Source: Rhodoferax antarcticus ANT.BR (GTDB lineage Bacteria; Pseudomonadota; Gammaproteobacteria; Burkholderiales; Burkholderiaceae_C). From it: DNA of 64,000 bases. The DNA lies in NCBI RefSeq assembly GCF_001938565.1, contig NZ_MSYM01000008.1, positions 1-64,000 of the forward strand. Direction: 5' to 3'. The translations under genes and the position numbers were made by a program. Shown here in pieces: positions 43,658 to 52,582 of this stretch; the stretch's first letter is position 1, and each line of letters opens with the position of its first letter. A model generated the notes under the pieces. The model was not told the origin of the DNA. It saw nothing but the letters and a program-made list of their open reading frames with translations, and ran no database searches.

Positions 43658-44698
43658 ATTGACTGCAGTTGCCGCGGCTTGTGTGAGCAGACTAACGGCC
43701 AATGCGTTGAAGTGGCCGTCATACGGGCCAACCTCCAGTTTGAGTGGCGAGCGGGCCGCATGGGCTGCAAAAATTGGCGCTGTATCCACCACCACCGCAC
43801 CGGCAGCGCGGGCCAAGTCGATGAACCTTTGTCGTGCCGGATCCGGCTGAAGTGCTCCTCTTTCAATCGCCCTGCGGTCGCTGTCCAGAACGATGATCAG
43901 TTTGCCCCGAACGTGCGGTTTAATGCGCTCGAAAAATGCGCCGCCCACCACGTCAACCACGTGCATGGCCTGCACTTGCTCGGCTTTTGCTTGCGCGGCA
44001 GTTGCTTTCAGTTCAGGGTGCTGGGCGACGGCCGATTTGGTAGGCAGCAACAACTTGTTGAACAAGCCTTGTGGCGTTACCCGGAGTTGACTGACCAGAT
44101 ACTGGGCAAGTGCTGAATGACGCAACAGCCGCTTGGTGGCGCCTGACGGCGGCAGGGTCTCAACCCGAGGCGCCAGCGTTTTAGGGTCCAAGCAAGGGCC
44201 ATTCACGTTGCCAGATCCGCACAATGACTGCCGCACGTCACCGCGCTCCATCAGGATCACAAAATCGCGCACACCCAGATGCTCGTCTGCATAGCGGACC
44301 CTCTGCGCATAGTCCAGCAACGCGGTGCCAGGCCCACCCATGGCGTAGACCGGTCGGGAGCTCAGCTGTCGCTCCAATTGCGCTGCGGGCCGCTCGGCAA
44401 TATCGAGCATGGACGCCTCCACAAAGCTGTCGCCGATCAAGGCAACCGCCTGCTCGTTACGCACAAAATCATGCTGGGCCGCGTAGCCCAGATTGTTGGC
44501 TTGCATTCGCTGTGCGTTGCGCAGGTCCCATCCGGTAGAGACAACCCACCTGTGTCTGGCCGGGTAGGTCAGGATGACAGGGTCGGTGTAATAGCCGGTT
44601 TCTGTCGATGTCGAAACGGGCAACACCCTGCAGCCGAGTTCAAGCAACAACAGCAAGCCTGCCACACCGCTGAACCATAAAGCCACTGATCGGATCAT
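43649..44698 (-). CDS. SGNH/AlgJ-X-like O-acetylation accessory protein
   Basis: A membrane-anchored hydrolase-like protein of about 349 residues. After one N-terminal membrane segment (VALWFSGVAGLLLLLELG) comes the GDS block ALIGDSFVEAS and, near the end, GPYDGHFN, which contains the Asp/His pair of SGNH proteins. I start at 44698, one base after the MBOAT stop; a longer frame to 44752 lies inside that gene. With the MBOAT protein it should form an alginate-type O-acyl transfer pair. Confidence 0.82.
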   Translation of the reverse strand: MIRSVALWFSGVAGLLLLLELGCRVLPVSTSTETGYYTDPVILTYPARHRWVVSTGWDLRNAQRMQANNLGYAAQHDFVRNEQAVALIGDSFVEASMLDIAERPAAQLERQLSSRPVYAMGGPGTALLDYAQRVRYADEHLGVRDFVILMERGDVRQSLCGSGNVNGPCLDPKTLAPRVETLPPSGATKRLLRHSALAQYLVSQLRVTPQGLFNKLLLPTKSAVAQHPELKATAAQAKAEQVQAMHVVDVVGGAFFERIKPHVRGKLIIVLDSDRRAIERGALQPDPARQRFIDLARAAGAVVVDTAPIFAAHAARSPLKLEVGPYDGHFNALAVSLLTQAAATAVNAD

Positions 44699-44699
44699 G

Positions 44700-46193
44700 T
44701 CAAAAATTGAAGTAAATGAACGCACTGACCGATTGGCGCGTGATATTGACAACCAGCAACAACGCTATCGCCGCCAAACCGCAGCCTGCGACGAACGCCC
44801 TGACAGCCGGGCGACTGTTGCACACGCCTAATAGCCAATTGCCAATCTGGTTGCTGTTGGGCGCCGCCACAGCCAGTGCGCCCAAGGCACCGCACCATGC
44901 CAGACCTCTGGAAAGCGTCAAGCCAGCGTTCCACAGCGACGTATGTACCGCAGTGGTATCTGCCAGCCCTGCCATGCCATTCAACACGATGCCTGCACCC
45001 TGCAGGGTTTCGGCTCTAAAAACAACCCAGGCTGCCACCACGGCCAACATCGTCAACGCCCATGCCAGCGCAGTGAACACCTTGTTGGCGCTCAATTTCT
45101 TGAGCATGTTTTCACTGCACATCGCCCTGAAAGCATGGTTGATGCCCAGGTACAGCCCATGCAAAAACCCCCACACCACAAATGACCAGCTCGCCCCGTG
45201 CCACAGCCCGCCTAAAACCATCGTCACCATCAGGTTGACATAGCGCCGCTTCACGCCATACCGATTGCCGCCCAGGGAAATATAGAGGTAATCACGCAGA
45301 AACTGCGACAGCGTCATGTGCCAGCGGCGCCAAAACTCGCTGATGTTGGTCGCCTTATACGGTGAGTTGAAGTTGAACGGCAGGCGCACGTTAAACATCC
45401 ATGACAGGCCAATCGCCATGTCCGAATAGCCTGAAAAGTCAAAGTAAAGCTGAAACGTGTAGGCCAGTGCACCCAGCCAAGCTTCTGGCCCGTCAACGAG
45501 CAGGCCCGCATCAGCCGCCTGAAAGATAGGGTCTGCGTACGGGCTCACGCCATCCGCCAGCACAACCTTCTTGAACAAGCCAATGGCAAAAATGGCTAAC
45601 CCGGCAGTCAGGTTGCCAGTGTTGAGGCGATAGGTGGCAGCTTGCCGGAACTGCGGCATCATCTGCGCGTGGTGCAGTACCGGCCCTGCAATCAGATGCG
45701 GAAAGTACGTCACAAACAAGCCATAGTGAACCAAGTTGCGCTCTCTGACGCCTTTCTTCCAGGTGTCTACCAAGTAAGCAATTTGCGTGAAGGTAAAAAA
45801 TGAGATGCCAATTGGCAAAATCACCCGCGCCATGTCCCACTGCATACCTAGCGCCTGGTTCAGGCTGTCAACAAAGAAATTGGCGTATTTGAAATAGCTC
45901 AACAGTGCCAGGTTAGCCGCAACACCTGCCACCATCCACCTTTTTGCAAGCTGCGTGTGTCGGGCTGAATCTGAGTCAGCCGCCGCAGCTATGCGCGAGC
46001 CCACCCAGTAATTTGCGGCAATGGATGCCAGCAGCAAAAAGGTAAACGTCGGCATCCAGTAGCCGTAAAAAAACACGGACGCAACCAACAGCCAAAGTGC
46101 AGCACCGCGATGGCTCAGCCGGCCTATGACAAAAAAGCCTGCCCAGACGACGGGCAGAAAGTAGCAGATGAAGGCCGCTGTGGTGAAAAGCAT
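44700..46193 (-). CDS. MBOAT family O-acyltransferase (AlgI-like)
   Basis: A 497-residue multi-spanning protein. Its motifs are YFSGYSDMAIGLSWMF-like (FDFSGYSDMAIGLSWMFNVR) and FWRRWHMTLSQFLRDYLYIS, followed by GLWHGASWSFVVWG, where the last His is the catalytic one of MBOAT enzymes. It moves acyl groups across the inner membrane for O-acylation of the polysaccharide, with the SGNH-like protein encoded immediately downstream as the likely periplasmic partner. Confidence 0.92.
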   Translation of the reverse strand: MLFTTAAFICYFLPVVWAGFFVIGRLSHRGAALWLLVASVFFYGYWMPTFTFLLLASIAANYWVGSRIAAAADSDSARHTQLAKRWMVAGVAANLALLSYFKYANFFVDSLNQALGMQWDMARVILPIGISFFTFTQIAYLVDTWKKGVRERNLVHYGLFVTYFPHLIAGPVLHHAQMMPQFRQAATYRLNTGNLTAGLAIFAIGLFKKVVLADGVSPYADPIFQAADAGLLVDGPEAWLGALAYTFQLYFDFSGYSDMAIGLSWMFNVRLPFNFNSPYKATNISEFWRRWHMTLSQFLRDYLYISLGGNRYGVKRRYVNLMVTMVLGGLWHGASWSFVVWGFLHGLYLGINHAFRAMCSENMLKKLSANKVFTALAWALTMLAVVAAWVVFRAETLQGAGIVLNGMAGLADTTAVHTSLWNAGLTLSRGLAWCGALGALAVAAPNSNQIGNWLLGVCNSRPAVRAFVAGCGLAAIALLLVVNITRQSVSAFIYFNF

Positions 46194-46196
46194 GGA

Positions 46197-48176
46197 TTAA
46201 AGCGCGTTGAACACTTGCGCAAACATGGGTTCCAGCAATTTGTTGCCTGCTTTACCCAAGTGATCGTCGTCCGTATACAGCGGTAAACCGTTCGTGCTGC
46301 CCCAGCAGCGACCGTCGTGGCACAGATAGGCGGTGGGATCCAAAATCTTGATACCGCATTGATCCCGAGCAGCGTCTTGTGCAGCCCAGACCCAGGCATT
46401 GCGTTCCCAATATGACTCTATGGAAATAGAAAGATCATTATTTAAGCCAAAGATCATCCGTCGAGATAGAGTTTTGGGTATATCAAAACCCATCTCTGGT
46501 ATGGGCCGTACCATGTAAACCGTGCGTTGCTTTGCCAACTGGCAAGCTGTTTGGGTAATGTGTTCGGCAAATTCCGTCAGATATTGAGGAGTGGCAATTG
46601 CGAATTCTCTTGAAAAGATTAGAACGGGTATGTTTGTCCCTGTGTTATTTTCGTTGGCACCCAGCGCAGCCGCTGCATATCGGTTGATGAGGATGATCGG
46701 TATCGTGTTTGGAAGATCATTCAAGCGAGATTTCGCTGACGCTATAAATTCGCTGCATTTATAGTTGTCACCGCCTAGAAATGCCTGTGCCGTGGGTTCC
46801 TTTTTTGAGCCAAACACAAATGTACAGGCACTATAAGTCCACTCCATCACGCCGAACTCGCGTCGATTAATCGCATGAACCAAAGCCGGTACCAATGCAT
46901 CGGCATGGCTGTCCCCTGCGACCACAACAGCAAGTTGGCTGCCGCCATATAAACAAGAGGGAAAATTCAGCCCCTTGCTTGGATGGCATTCATCACGCCT
47001 TGGGTTGTAGTTCTTTGCCTCTGCTGCAGCTAACTCTATTCCTGGTGCAAAACGCCCCGCAATCCCTTGAGACTTCCAGATAGCAGCCGCTGGCGCAACA
47101 ACCGCTACCACAGCCAACGCCAAACCACCCGCTGCAACACTCATCCTGGGCTTCTCCAACCATCGACGCGAGGTGTTTTCCACCCACACATAAGACAAAT
47201 GACCCAAGAGCGCAGTGAGCAACAACGCAACGGCAATAGCCCAAGGGTTGTCATCCAGGCTCATATACACCAGCGCCACATACAACGGCCAATGCCACAG
47301 GTACAGCGAATAAGACCGGTCACCCAACCACTGTGGCAGTGCACTTGCAGTCCACGGCGAATTGCGGTTGGCCAATAGCACCAACATGGCTGCAGCCACC
47401 GGCAGGCCTGCCCGCCATCCAGGCCACGACGAATCTTTGTTAAAAATGGTGAAAGCCAGCACAATTAACAGCAGGCCCGCCGACTCGAGCCAGCGGCGCT
47501 GGGTGCCAGTCAACATGGGTTTGGTAGCCAGTAAATACACTAGCCCCCCTCCCAGCATTTCCCAAGCGCGGGTGTGCAGCAGGTAGAACGCTGCGCTGGG
47601 GTTGCTGACCGTCACCCAGACCGATGCCGCCAGCGAAACCGCCAAGCCCAGGCTAATCGCCCAAGTTTGTGCCTTACGTCCTGGCTTGATCCTCCAGACG
47701 GCCATCAGCACCAGAGGCAGAATTAGATAGAACTGCCATTCCACCGACAAAGACCATGTGTGCAGTAACCACTTTTCATGCGAGGCGCCGTCAAAGTAAC
47801 CCGCCTCTTGCCAGAATTCGACGTTTGACAAAAATGCCAGTGCGTACGCGGTGTGTGAGCCCAACATTTTGTAGTCTGGTGGCAGCAGAATCCACCAGCC
47901 CAACATCAACAAGACAGCACACAGCACAGCCAACGCTGGGACGATGCGCCGACCCCGCGCCATGTAAAAACCCATGAGCGAAAACGTGTCACGCTCCAAG
48001 CCTTTAACGACCAAACCTGTCATCAAAAAACCTGAGATGACGAAGAAGACATCCACGCCCACAAATCCGCCGGGGAAACCCGGCAGACCGAAGTGATAGA
48101 AGATGACAGCCAGCACGGCCCAGGCACGTAAGCCGTTGATGTCTGCTCGGAATGTCGGCCGCGTGTGGTCTGTCAT
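46197..48176 (-). CDS. Acyltransferase 3 with C-terminal SGNH domain (OafA-like)
   Basis: A 659-residue fusion. The N-terminal ~370 residues are the membrane acyltransferase-3 domain, with FRADINGLRAWAVLAVIFYH and the catalytic-region R-rich GRRIVPAL. The C-terminal part is a periplasmic SGNH hydrolase-like domain with VVAGDSHADALVPALVHA and DDDHLGKAGNKLL. Such proteins O-acetylate surface glycans. The stop is three bases before the MBOAT start, so all three acylation genes form one leftward operon. Confidence 0.92.
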   Translation of the reverse strand: MTDHTRPTFRADINGLRAWAVLAVIFYHFGLPGFPGGFVGVDVFFVISGFLMTGLVVKGLERDTFSLMGFYMARGRRIVPALAVLCAVLLMLGWWILLPPDYKMLGSHTAYALAFLSNVEFWQEAGYFDGASHEKWLLHTWSLSVEWQFYLILPLVLMAVWRIKPGRKAQTWAISLGLAVSLAASVWVTVSNPSAAFYLLHTRAWEMLGGGLVYLLATKPMLTGTQRRWLESAGLLLIVLAFTIFNKDSSWPGWRAGLPVAAAMLVLLANRNSPWTASALPQWLGDRSYSLYLWHWPLYVALVYMSLDDNPWAIAVALLLTALLGHLSYVWVENTSRRWLEKPRMSVAAGGLALAVVAVVAPAAAIWKSQGIAGRFAPGIELAAAEAKNYNPRRDECHPSKGLNFPSCLYGGSQLAVVVAGDSHADALVPALVHAINRREFGVMEWTYSACTFVFGSKKEPTAQAFLGGDNYKCSEFIASAKSRLNDLPNTIPIILINRYAAAALGANENNTGTNIPVLIFSREFAIATPQYLTEFAEHITQTACQLAKQRTVYMVRPIPEMGFDIPKTLSRRMIFGLNNDLSISIESYWERNAWVWAAQDAARDQCGIKILDPTAYLCHDGRCWGSTNGLPLYTDDDHLGKAGNKLLEPMFAQVFNAL

Positions 48177-48296
48177 GGGCTGGATGATATTGGCAGATTG
48201 AACGATCTTCGGTTTCAGTTCGTGGCTGGGTCAGGTGCCAATTGTCAATATAGAGTGGGGCCGCTTCTTAGGCCCCCAAGGTAGCGCTGAACTTTG

Positions 48297-48330
48297 TTAG
48301 ATACAGCGTCGAACATTTCTTAGATACGTC
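48297..48330 (+). repeat. Short direct repeat TTAGATAC between divergent acyltransferase genes
   Basis: TTAGATACAGCGTC at 48297-48310 and TTAGATACGTC at 48320-48330. The pattern looks like subterminal sites of an insertion sequence end, but no transposase is next to it. It lies in the 246-base gap between two divergent acyltransferase genes. Confidence 0.35.
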
Positions 48331-48422
48331 CGCAGCGTGCCATCTAAACTTATTTTGTTTTTTTGGCCAGTTGTCGTCTGCCACCATTTTTGACTACTCG
48401 ATTTTGCAAAACGATTTCCGTG

Positions 48423-49514
48423 ATGTCCTTAAACCGCCAACTCTCTACCTACCTTGATCTGATACGCGTCGTCTGCGCGTTGCTGGTGGTGCTCAGCCAT
48501 TTGGGCCATGGACATCTGGTGGGTGGCTACCTGTGGGCGTTTACCGCTGTTGGCAACGAGGCGGTGATGGCGTTTTTTGTTCTGTCAGGCTTTGTCATCG
48601 CATTCGTCACGGATCAACGCGAACGAAGTATGGTCAGCTTTGCAGCTGCGCGTCTGGGTCGACTTTACTCGGTCATTCTGCCGGCCATGCTACTGACCCT
48701 GGGTTTGGATGCGATTGGCCAAACCATCAACGCCGAGAGTTACACCAATTCACGCGCCTTCTCCAGTAGCGATCCGCTGGCTGACTACATCCTCTCAGCC
48801 ATCATGCTGAACCAATCCTGGGACGTGACGCAGCACTTCGGCAGCAATGGTGCCTACTGGTCGATTCCTTTCGAGTTTTGGTATTACTTTATTTTCGGTT
48901 CGTTCATGTTGCTCAAGGACTGGGCACGGTGGTTGTGCACTGGTCTGAGTGTGGCCCTGGCCGGGCCAAAAATACTGGTGTTGCTGCCGGTCTGGCTGAT
49001 GGGTGTGGCGGTCTATTACCTGTTACAGCGCCGCAAACCAGGCCACTGGGCGCTGGTTGCCTCGCTCGGTAGCTTGGCGCTGCTGACTTGGATGCTATGG
49101 ACCGATGTCACCGGGTTTGGAAAGTCCACCTTTTGGGGCATGACACCCAACGGTCTGCCATGGCAATATGTGGTGGGCCTATGCTTTGCGGTGCACATTT
49201 ATGGCGCAACGGGGCTGGCCCAGTGGTTGGCCAAACCCTTTTTATGGTTTGCGCGACCGTTGGCGCTGCTTTCAGGCTCCAGCTTGGCGTTGTATCTTTT
49301 TCATCTGCCCATCATTGCCTTGGTGAACGCCATTGCCGCAGCCCAGGGACGTTCTGTTTACACCACCGCTGCCATGATCATCTTGCCATTTGCCGTAGCG
49401 ATGACGTTGGGTTATTGGTGCGAGTTACAAAAGAAGCCGTTGCGCGCACGATTGCTCAAACTATTAACGAAAGCCGAGCAAACCCGTACGGCAGTCAAAC
49501 ACCCAAATGATTGA
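48423..49514 (+). CDS. Acyltransferase 3 family membrane protein
   Basis: A 363-residue acyltransferase-3 protein without an SGNH domain. The start STYLDLIRVVCALLVVLSHL contains the catalytic His, followed by FFVLSGFVIAFVT and RLGRLYSVILPAMLL. About ten helices. I start at the ATG 48423, where the family motif begins. It is divergent from the OafA-like gene and may add a second type of acyl group. Confidence 0.88.
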   Translation: MSLNRQLSTYLDLIRVVCALLVVLSHLGHGHLVGGYLWAFTAVGNEAVMAFFVLSGFVIAFVTDQRERSMVSFAAARLGRLYSVILPAMLLTLGLDAIGQTINAESYTNSRAFSSSDPLADYILSAIMLNQSWDVTQHFGSNGAYWSIPFEFWYYFIFGSFMLLKDWARWLCTGLSVALAGPKILVLLPVWLMGVAVYYLLQRRKPGHWALVASLGSLALLTWMLWTDVTGFGKSTFWGMTPNGLPWQYVVGLCFAVHIYGATGLAQWLAKPFLWFARPLALLSGSSLALYLFHLPIIALVNAIAAAQGRSVYTTAAMIILPFAVAMTLGYWCELQKKPLRARLLKLLTKAEQTRTAVKHPND

Positions 49515-49598
49515 TTCTTATAGGCGGGCAGCGGCTCGTCAGACAGCGCGCTGAGGCGCTACGATGTGCTTTCTTCGCCTACGATACACGCCGTGACC

Positions 49599-50798
49599 AT
49601 GCCCCCCCCCCAGGTACTCGTTTTTTCCAGCTTGTTTCCTTCTGAAGCGCAGCCTTCGGCGGGCGTGTTTGTGCGCGAGCGCATGTTCAATGTGGCCCGG
49701 CAACTGCCGCTGTGCGTGGTGTCGCCAAAGCCATGGTTTCCGCTGCAGTGTCTGTTACGTTTGATCAGGCCACACTTCAGGCCCTCGGTTGCCCGGCACG
49801 TTGTGCAATCAGGCATTGACGTTTTCCAGCCCCGGTACTTGTCGTTTCCGGGCGTGTTGAAGCAGTTTGATGGCTATCTGATGGCGCTGGGAGCCTGGTG
49901 GTCGGTTCGCAGGTTGCACCAACAAGGGCGGGTCAGCCTGATTGACGCGCATTTTGCTTACCCTGATGGCTACGCGGCAACGCTGCTGGGCAGGTGGCTG
50001 GGAATCCCCGTCACTATCACGCTGCGTGGCACGGAGCACCGCCATGCCCTTGATCCGGCGCTGCGCCCGCTGCTGCAAGCTGCTTTCACGCGGGCATCAC
50101 ATATCTTTAGCGTATCGCAAGACTTGTGCAGGGTGCCTGGCGAACTGGGTGTGCCAGCCAGCAAGTTGCAAGTGGTCGGCAATGGCATTGACACTGACAA
50201 GTTTCAACGCACCGACAAGGCCGTGGCGCGGCAGGCGTTGAATCTGGCGATGGATGAACGTGTGTTGGTGTCTGTAGGTGGCTTGGTTGAACGCAAAGGT
50301 TTTCACCGGGTTATTGAGGTTCTGCCCGAGCTCATCCGCGAGTTCGGTAACCTGCGGCTGCTTGTTGTAGGTGGCGCCACAGCCGAGGGCAACAACCGCG
50401 CGGAGCTAGAGCAACTGGTGCAACGCCTCAAACTGCAAGGCCATGTGCAGTTTCTGGGGCCACGCCCGCACAACGAACTGGCAAACATTCTGAGCGCTGC
50501 AGATGTTTTTGTGCTGGCTACCCGCAACGAGGGTTGGGCCAACGTGTTTTTGGAGGCCATGGCGTGTGGACTACCGGTGGTGACTACCGATGTGGGCGGC
50601 AACCGGGAGGTGGTGACCAGCGAGGACTATGGCTTGGTTGTTCCCTTTGACGACCCCGCCGCACTGCGAGCAGCCCTTGCCACCGCACTTCATAAGCGGT
50701 GGGACGCTGCACAAATTGAGGCCTATGCGCGTTCCAACGCATGGAGCACACGGGTTGAAACCCTGCTTAGTAAATTCAAGGAGCTGACCCGTGGTTGA
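49599..50798 (+). CDS. Glycosyltransferase family 4 with a poly-C tract at its start
   Basis: A 399-residue GT-B enzyme (MPPPQVLVFSSLFPSEAQPS) with FVRERMFNVARQL, the donor block VLVSVGGLVERKGFHRVIEV and the catalytic-region motif ATRNEGWANVFLEAMACGLP. The ATG at 49599 is followed by ten C residues; an upstream in-frame start at 49566 is also possible. A change in tract length would shift the frame unless the start lies after it. The 44-codon gene and the ligase gene follow with overlaps. Confidence 0.87.
   Translation: MPPPQVLVFSSLFPSEAQPSAGVFVRERMFNVARQLPLCVVSPKPWFPLQCLLRLIRPHFRPSVARHVVQSGIDVFQPRYLSFPGVLKQFDGYLMALGAWWSVRRLHQQGRVSLIDAHFAYPDGYAATLLGRWLGIPVTITLRGTEHRHALDPALRPLLQAAFTRASHIFSVSQDLCRVPGELGVPASKLQVVGNGIDTDKFQRTDKAVARQALNLAMDERVLVSVGGLVERKGFHRVIEVLPELIREFGNLRLLVVGGATAEGNNRAELEQLVQRLKLQGHVQFLGPRPHNELANILSAADVFVLATRNEGWANVFLEAMACGLPVVTTDVGGNREVVTSEDYGLVVPFDDPAALRAALATALHKRWDAAQIEAYARSNAWSTRVETLLSKFKELTRG
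49602..49611 (+). repeat. Poly-C tract (10 C)
   Basis: Ten consecutive C residues directly after ATG, within codons 1-4 of the glycosyltransferase gene. Homopolymers of this length are prone to slippage and are classical phase-variation sites in surface-glycan genes. Confidence 0.7.
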
Positions 50799-50925
50799 AG
50801 GCTTGTTGTTCTGGCTCGACTTGGCTCTGATGATGTATTTTTGCTGGCGAATCATCAAGCTCACGAAAGGCGAAGCTAAAGACTTGGGTATTTTTTCGTT
50901 CAAAGATACCGAAAAAAAACCATGA
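50791..50925 (+). CDS. Small membrane protein in front of the O-ligase gene
   Basis: A 44-residue protein that starts at a GTG with a perfect AAGGAG seven bases ahead (50778-50783). It has one hydrophobic segment (GLLFWLDLALMMYFCWRII) followed by a charged tail (KLTKGEAKDLGIFSFKDTEK). It overlaps the preceding glycosyltransferase stop by eight bases and the following ligase ATG by four (ATGA). The double overlap and the ribosome site make a real gene likely. I infer a single-helix accessory subunit of the ligase; I recognise no named family. Confidence 0.72.
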   Translation: MVEGLLFWLDLALMMYFCWRIIKLTKGEAKDLGIFSFKDTEKKP

Positions 50926-52220
50926 GAGATATTGTAATGTTTGGCGCCCTGCTGGGCATGGTACCTATGGCCTTTATGAATGGCCTGGTCGCTTTTTTGT
51001 TTTGGGGTTACACCACCGTATTGACACCTGCAAATTATTTATATGGATTTATGCAGGATGTACGATTTAACTTCATATTTGCCGCAATCGCCCTAAGCCT
51101 ACTGGTGTTGGGCAAGACACGCTTGTCAAAGGAAAAAGTAACGCTTTCATGGGCCCATTGGTTAATTATTATATTTTTTATTCATGCCAACTTGACCTAC
51201 TTTTTTGGCTTCACGCCCAACCCCTTGGCTGCCGAAAGGTATGAAAATTTCACTAAAGGCTTTGCTTTTGTTTTGGCAGTGCCATTTTTTGTAAAAGATA
51301 GATATGGAATTTATGCTATCTTAATCATGATTGCTTTGGGGTTAGGGCTTCATGGCGTGGTGGAAGGGTTGAAGTTTATTGTGTCAGGCGGCGTTCACCA
51401 AGTGAGTGGTGTTGGCAATTCATCGCTTAATGACAATAATCTGTTTGCCCTTGGTATGGTTATCGTCTTACCAATTTTGCTATTCTTTTTCAATACCTTA
51501 CGCGAGAAATACGCAAGGTATGCTGCCCTTTCAGCCTCGGTTCTTACAATATTGACCATTATCGCAACCAACTCCCGGGGCGGCTTTTTGGCTATGAGTG
51601 TCCTTGGCGTTTGGTACTTTATTGCAAGTAGGCGCAAGGGTTTCGCCGCACTGGCGCTTGTTGTGGGTGTTGTCTTGGTCTTCAGCATGGCGCCAGACAG
51701 TTGGTTTGAGCGGGTATCCACTATTGGCACAGCCAGTGATGATCAATCATTTATGAATCGTGTGGCTGCATGGCGTGTCAGTTTATCAATTGGTTTGTCA
51801 AACCCAATTTTTGGCGGTGGTTTTTCGGCAGTACAAAATTTTTGGATTTGGGATCAATACAAAGACATGAGCAGCATATTTGCTATTGATATGAGCTTAT
51901 ATAGCGCAAAAGCGGCACACAGTATTTATTTTCAAGTAATAGGCGACATGGGTTTTGTAGGCCTTGCGCTTTACTTATTCATGTTTTACTCGGCGCATTT
52001 TAATCGGAAATGCATCCGGTCAAAAATCAAGAAAAGTGGCCGTACTGATATGGTTTGGGCCGTTGACATGGCAGATACAATGTTTTTGTCGTTGTTTGCT
52101 TTTATGGTGGGCGGTGCAGGCGTGAGTCTTCCGTATTATGAGATTATTTTTATTTTGATCGGATTGTTGGCGACTTTGAATACCATTGTCGACAAGAAAA
52201 TTACGTCGGGTGCACAGTAA
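50922..52220 (+). CDS. Exosortase A-associated O-glycosylation ligase (Wzy/WaaL-like)
   Basis: A 432-residue membrane protein with about ten helices. It begins RDIVMFGALLGMVPMAFMNG and contains YTTVLTPANYLYGF, the start typical of the putative O-glycosylation ligase of XrtA systems. A large periplasmic loop with FGGGFSAVQNFWIWDQYKDM precedes the last helices, as in O-antigen ligases. It may transfer the glycan to PEP-CTERM proteins. The DNA is more AT-rich than its neighbours. Its 3' end overlaps the interrupted deacetylase on the other strand by 20 bases. Confidence 0.88.
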   Translation: MRDIVMFGALLGMVPMAFMNGLVAFLFWGYTTVLTPANYLYGFMQDVRFNFIFAAIALSLLVLGKTRLSKEKVTLSWAHWLIIIFFIHANLTYFFGFTPNPLAAERYENFTKGFAFVLAVPFFVKDRYGIYAILIMIALGLGLHGVVEGLKFIVSGGVHQVSGVGNSSLNDNNLFALGMVIVLPILLFFFNTLREKYARYAALSASVLTILTIIATNSRGGFLAMSVLGVWYFIASRRKGFAALALVVGVVLVFSMAPDSWFERVSTIGTASDDQSFMNRVAAWRVSLSIGLSNPIFGGGFSAVQNFWIWDQYKDMSSIFAIDMSLYSAKAAHSIYFQVIGDMGFVGLALYLFMFYSAHFNRKCIRSKIKKSGRTDMVWAVDMADTMFLSLFAFMVGGAGVSLPYYEIIFILIGLLATLNTIVDKKITSGAQ

Positions 52221-52575
52221 TTCTCAAGTAGCTGGACAGCGACATTGTTTTGCCGCCGAATGTTTTTATAAAAAAGCCAATATACTCATCTAGCGTCTGT
52301 AAAAATATTTCTAGTTCGGTTGGTGAGTTGACGTATGGCGTATGGCCTGGCACCAGTGACGGACTATGGTACGTCAGCCCGAAATATGGGCAGCCTTGGG
52401 CTCGCAGACATTGCGTCAATGCTATGAGCCCTTGGGTACGGTAGCCTTCCGGCGTCAACTTGACCCGCTCCAGGAGCCCCAACCTTGAGGCGATACCCGG
52501 CAACCGTAACTGGCGCGCCCAATTTTGCTGCAATGCCGGGTATAGCTTTGCCCCTTGGTGATGAAATATGCCGGC
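52201..52575 (-). pseudogene. Polysaccharide deacetylase, C-terminal part (split by IS)
   Basis: The last 124 codons of a deacetylase. The text from AGIFHHQGAKLYPALQQNWA through LTPEGYRTQGLIALTQCLRA to FGLTYHSPSLVPGHTPYV is the C-terminal half of a NodB-like enzyme with HSPSLxPGxTPY. It continues exactly from residue Tyr 212 of the part at 54531-55166. The rightmost codons of this open frame (52583-52650) belong to the insertion element. Confidence 0.9.
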
Positions 52576-52582
52576 GTAGCCA

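Noticed and set aside
43474-43866. Minus-strand frame of 130 codons overlapping the SGNH-like gene end
   Set aside because: It runs in another frame of the same strand through the well-supported SGNH-like gene and the repeat at 43601, and has no recognisable motif.
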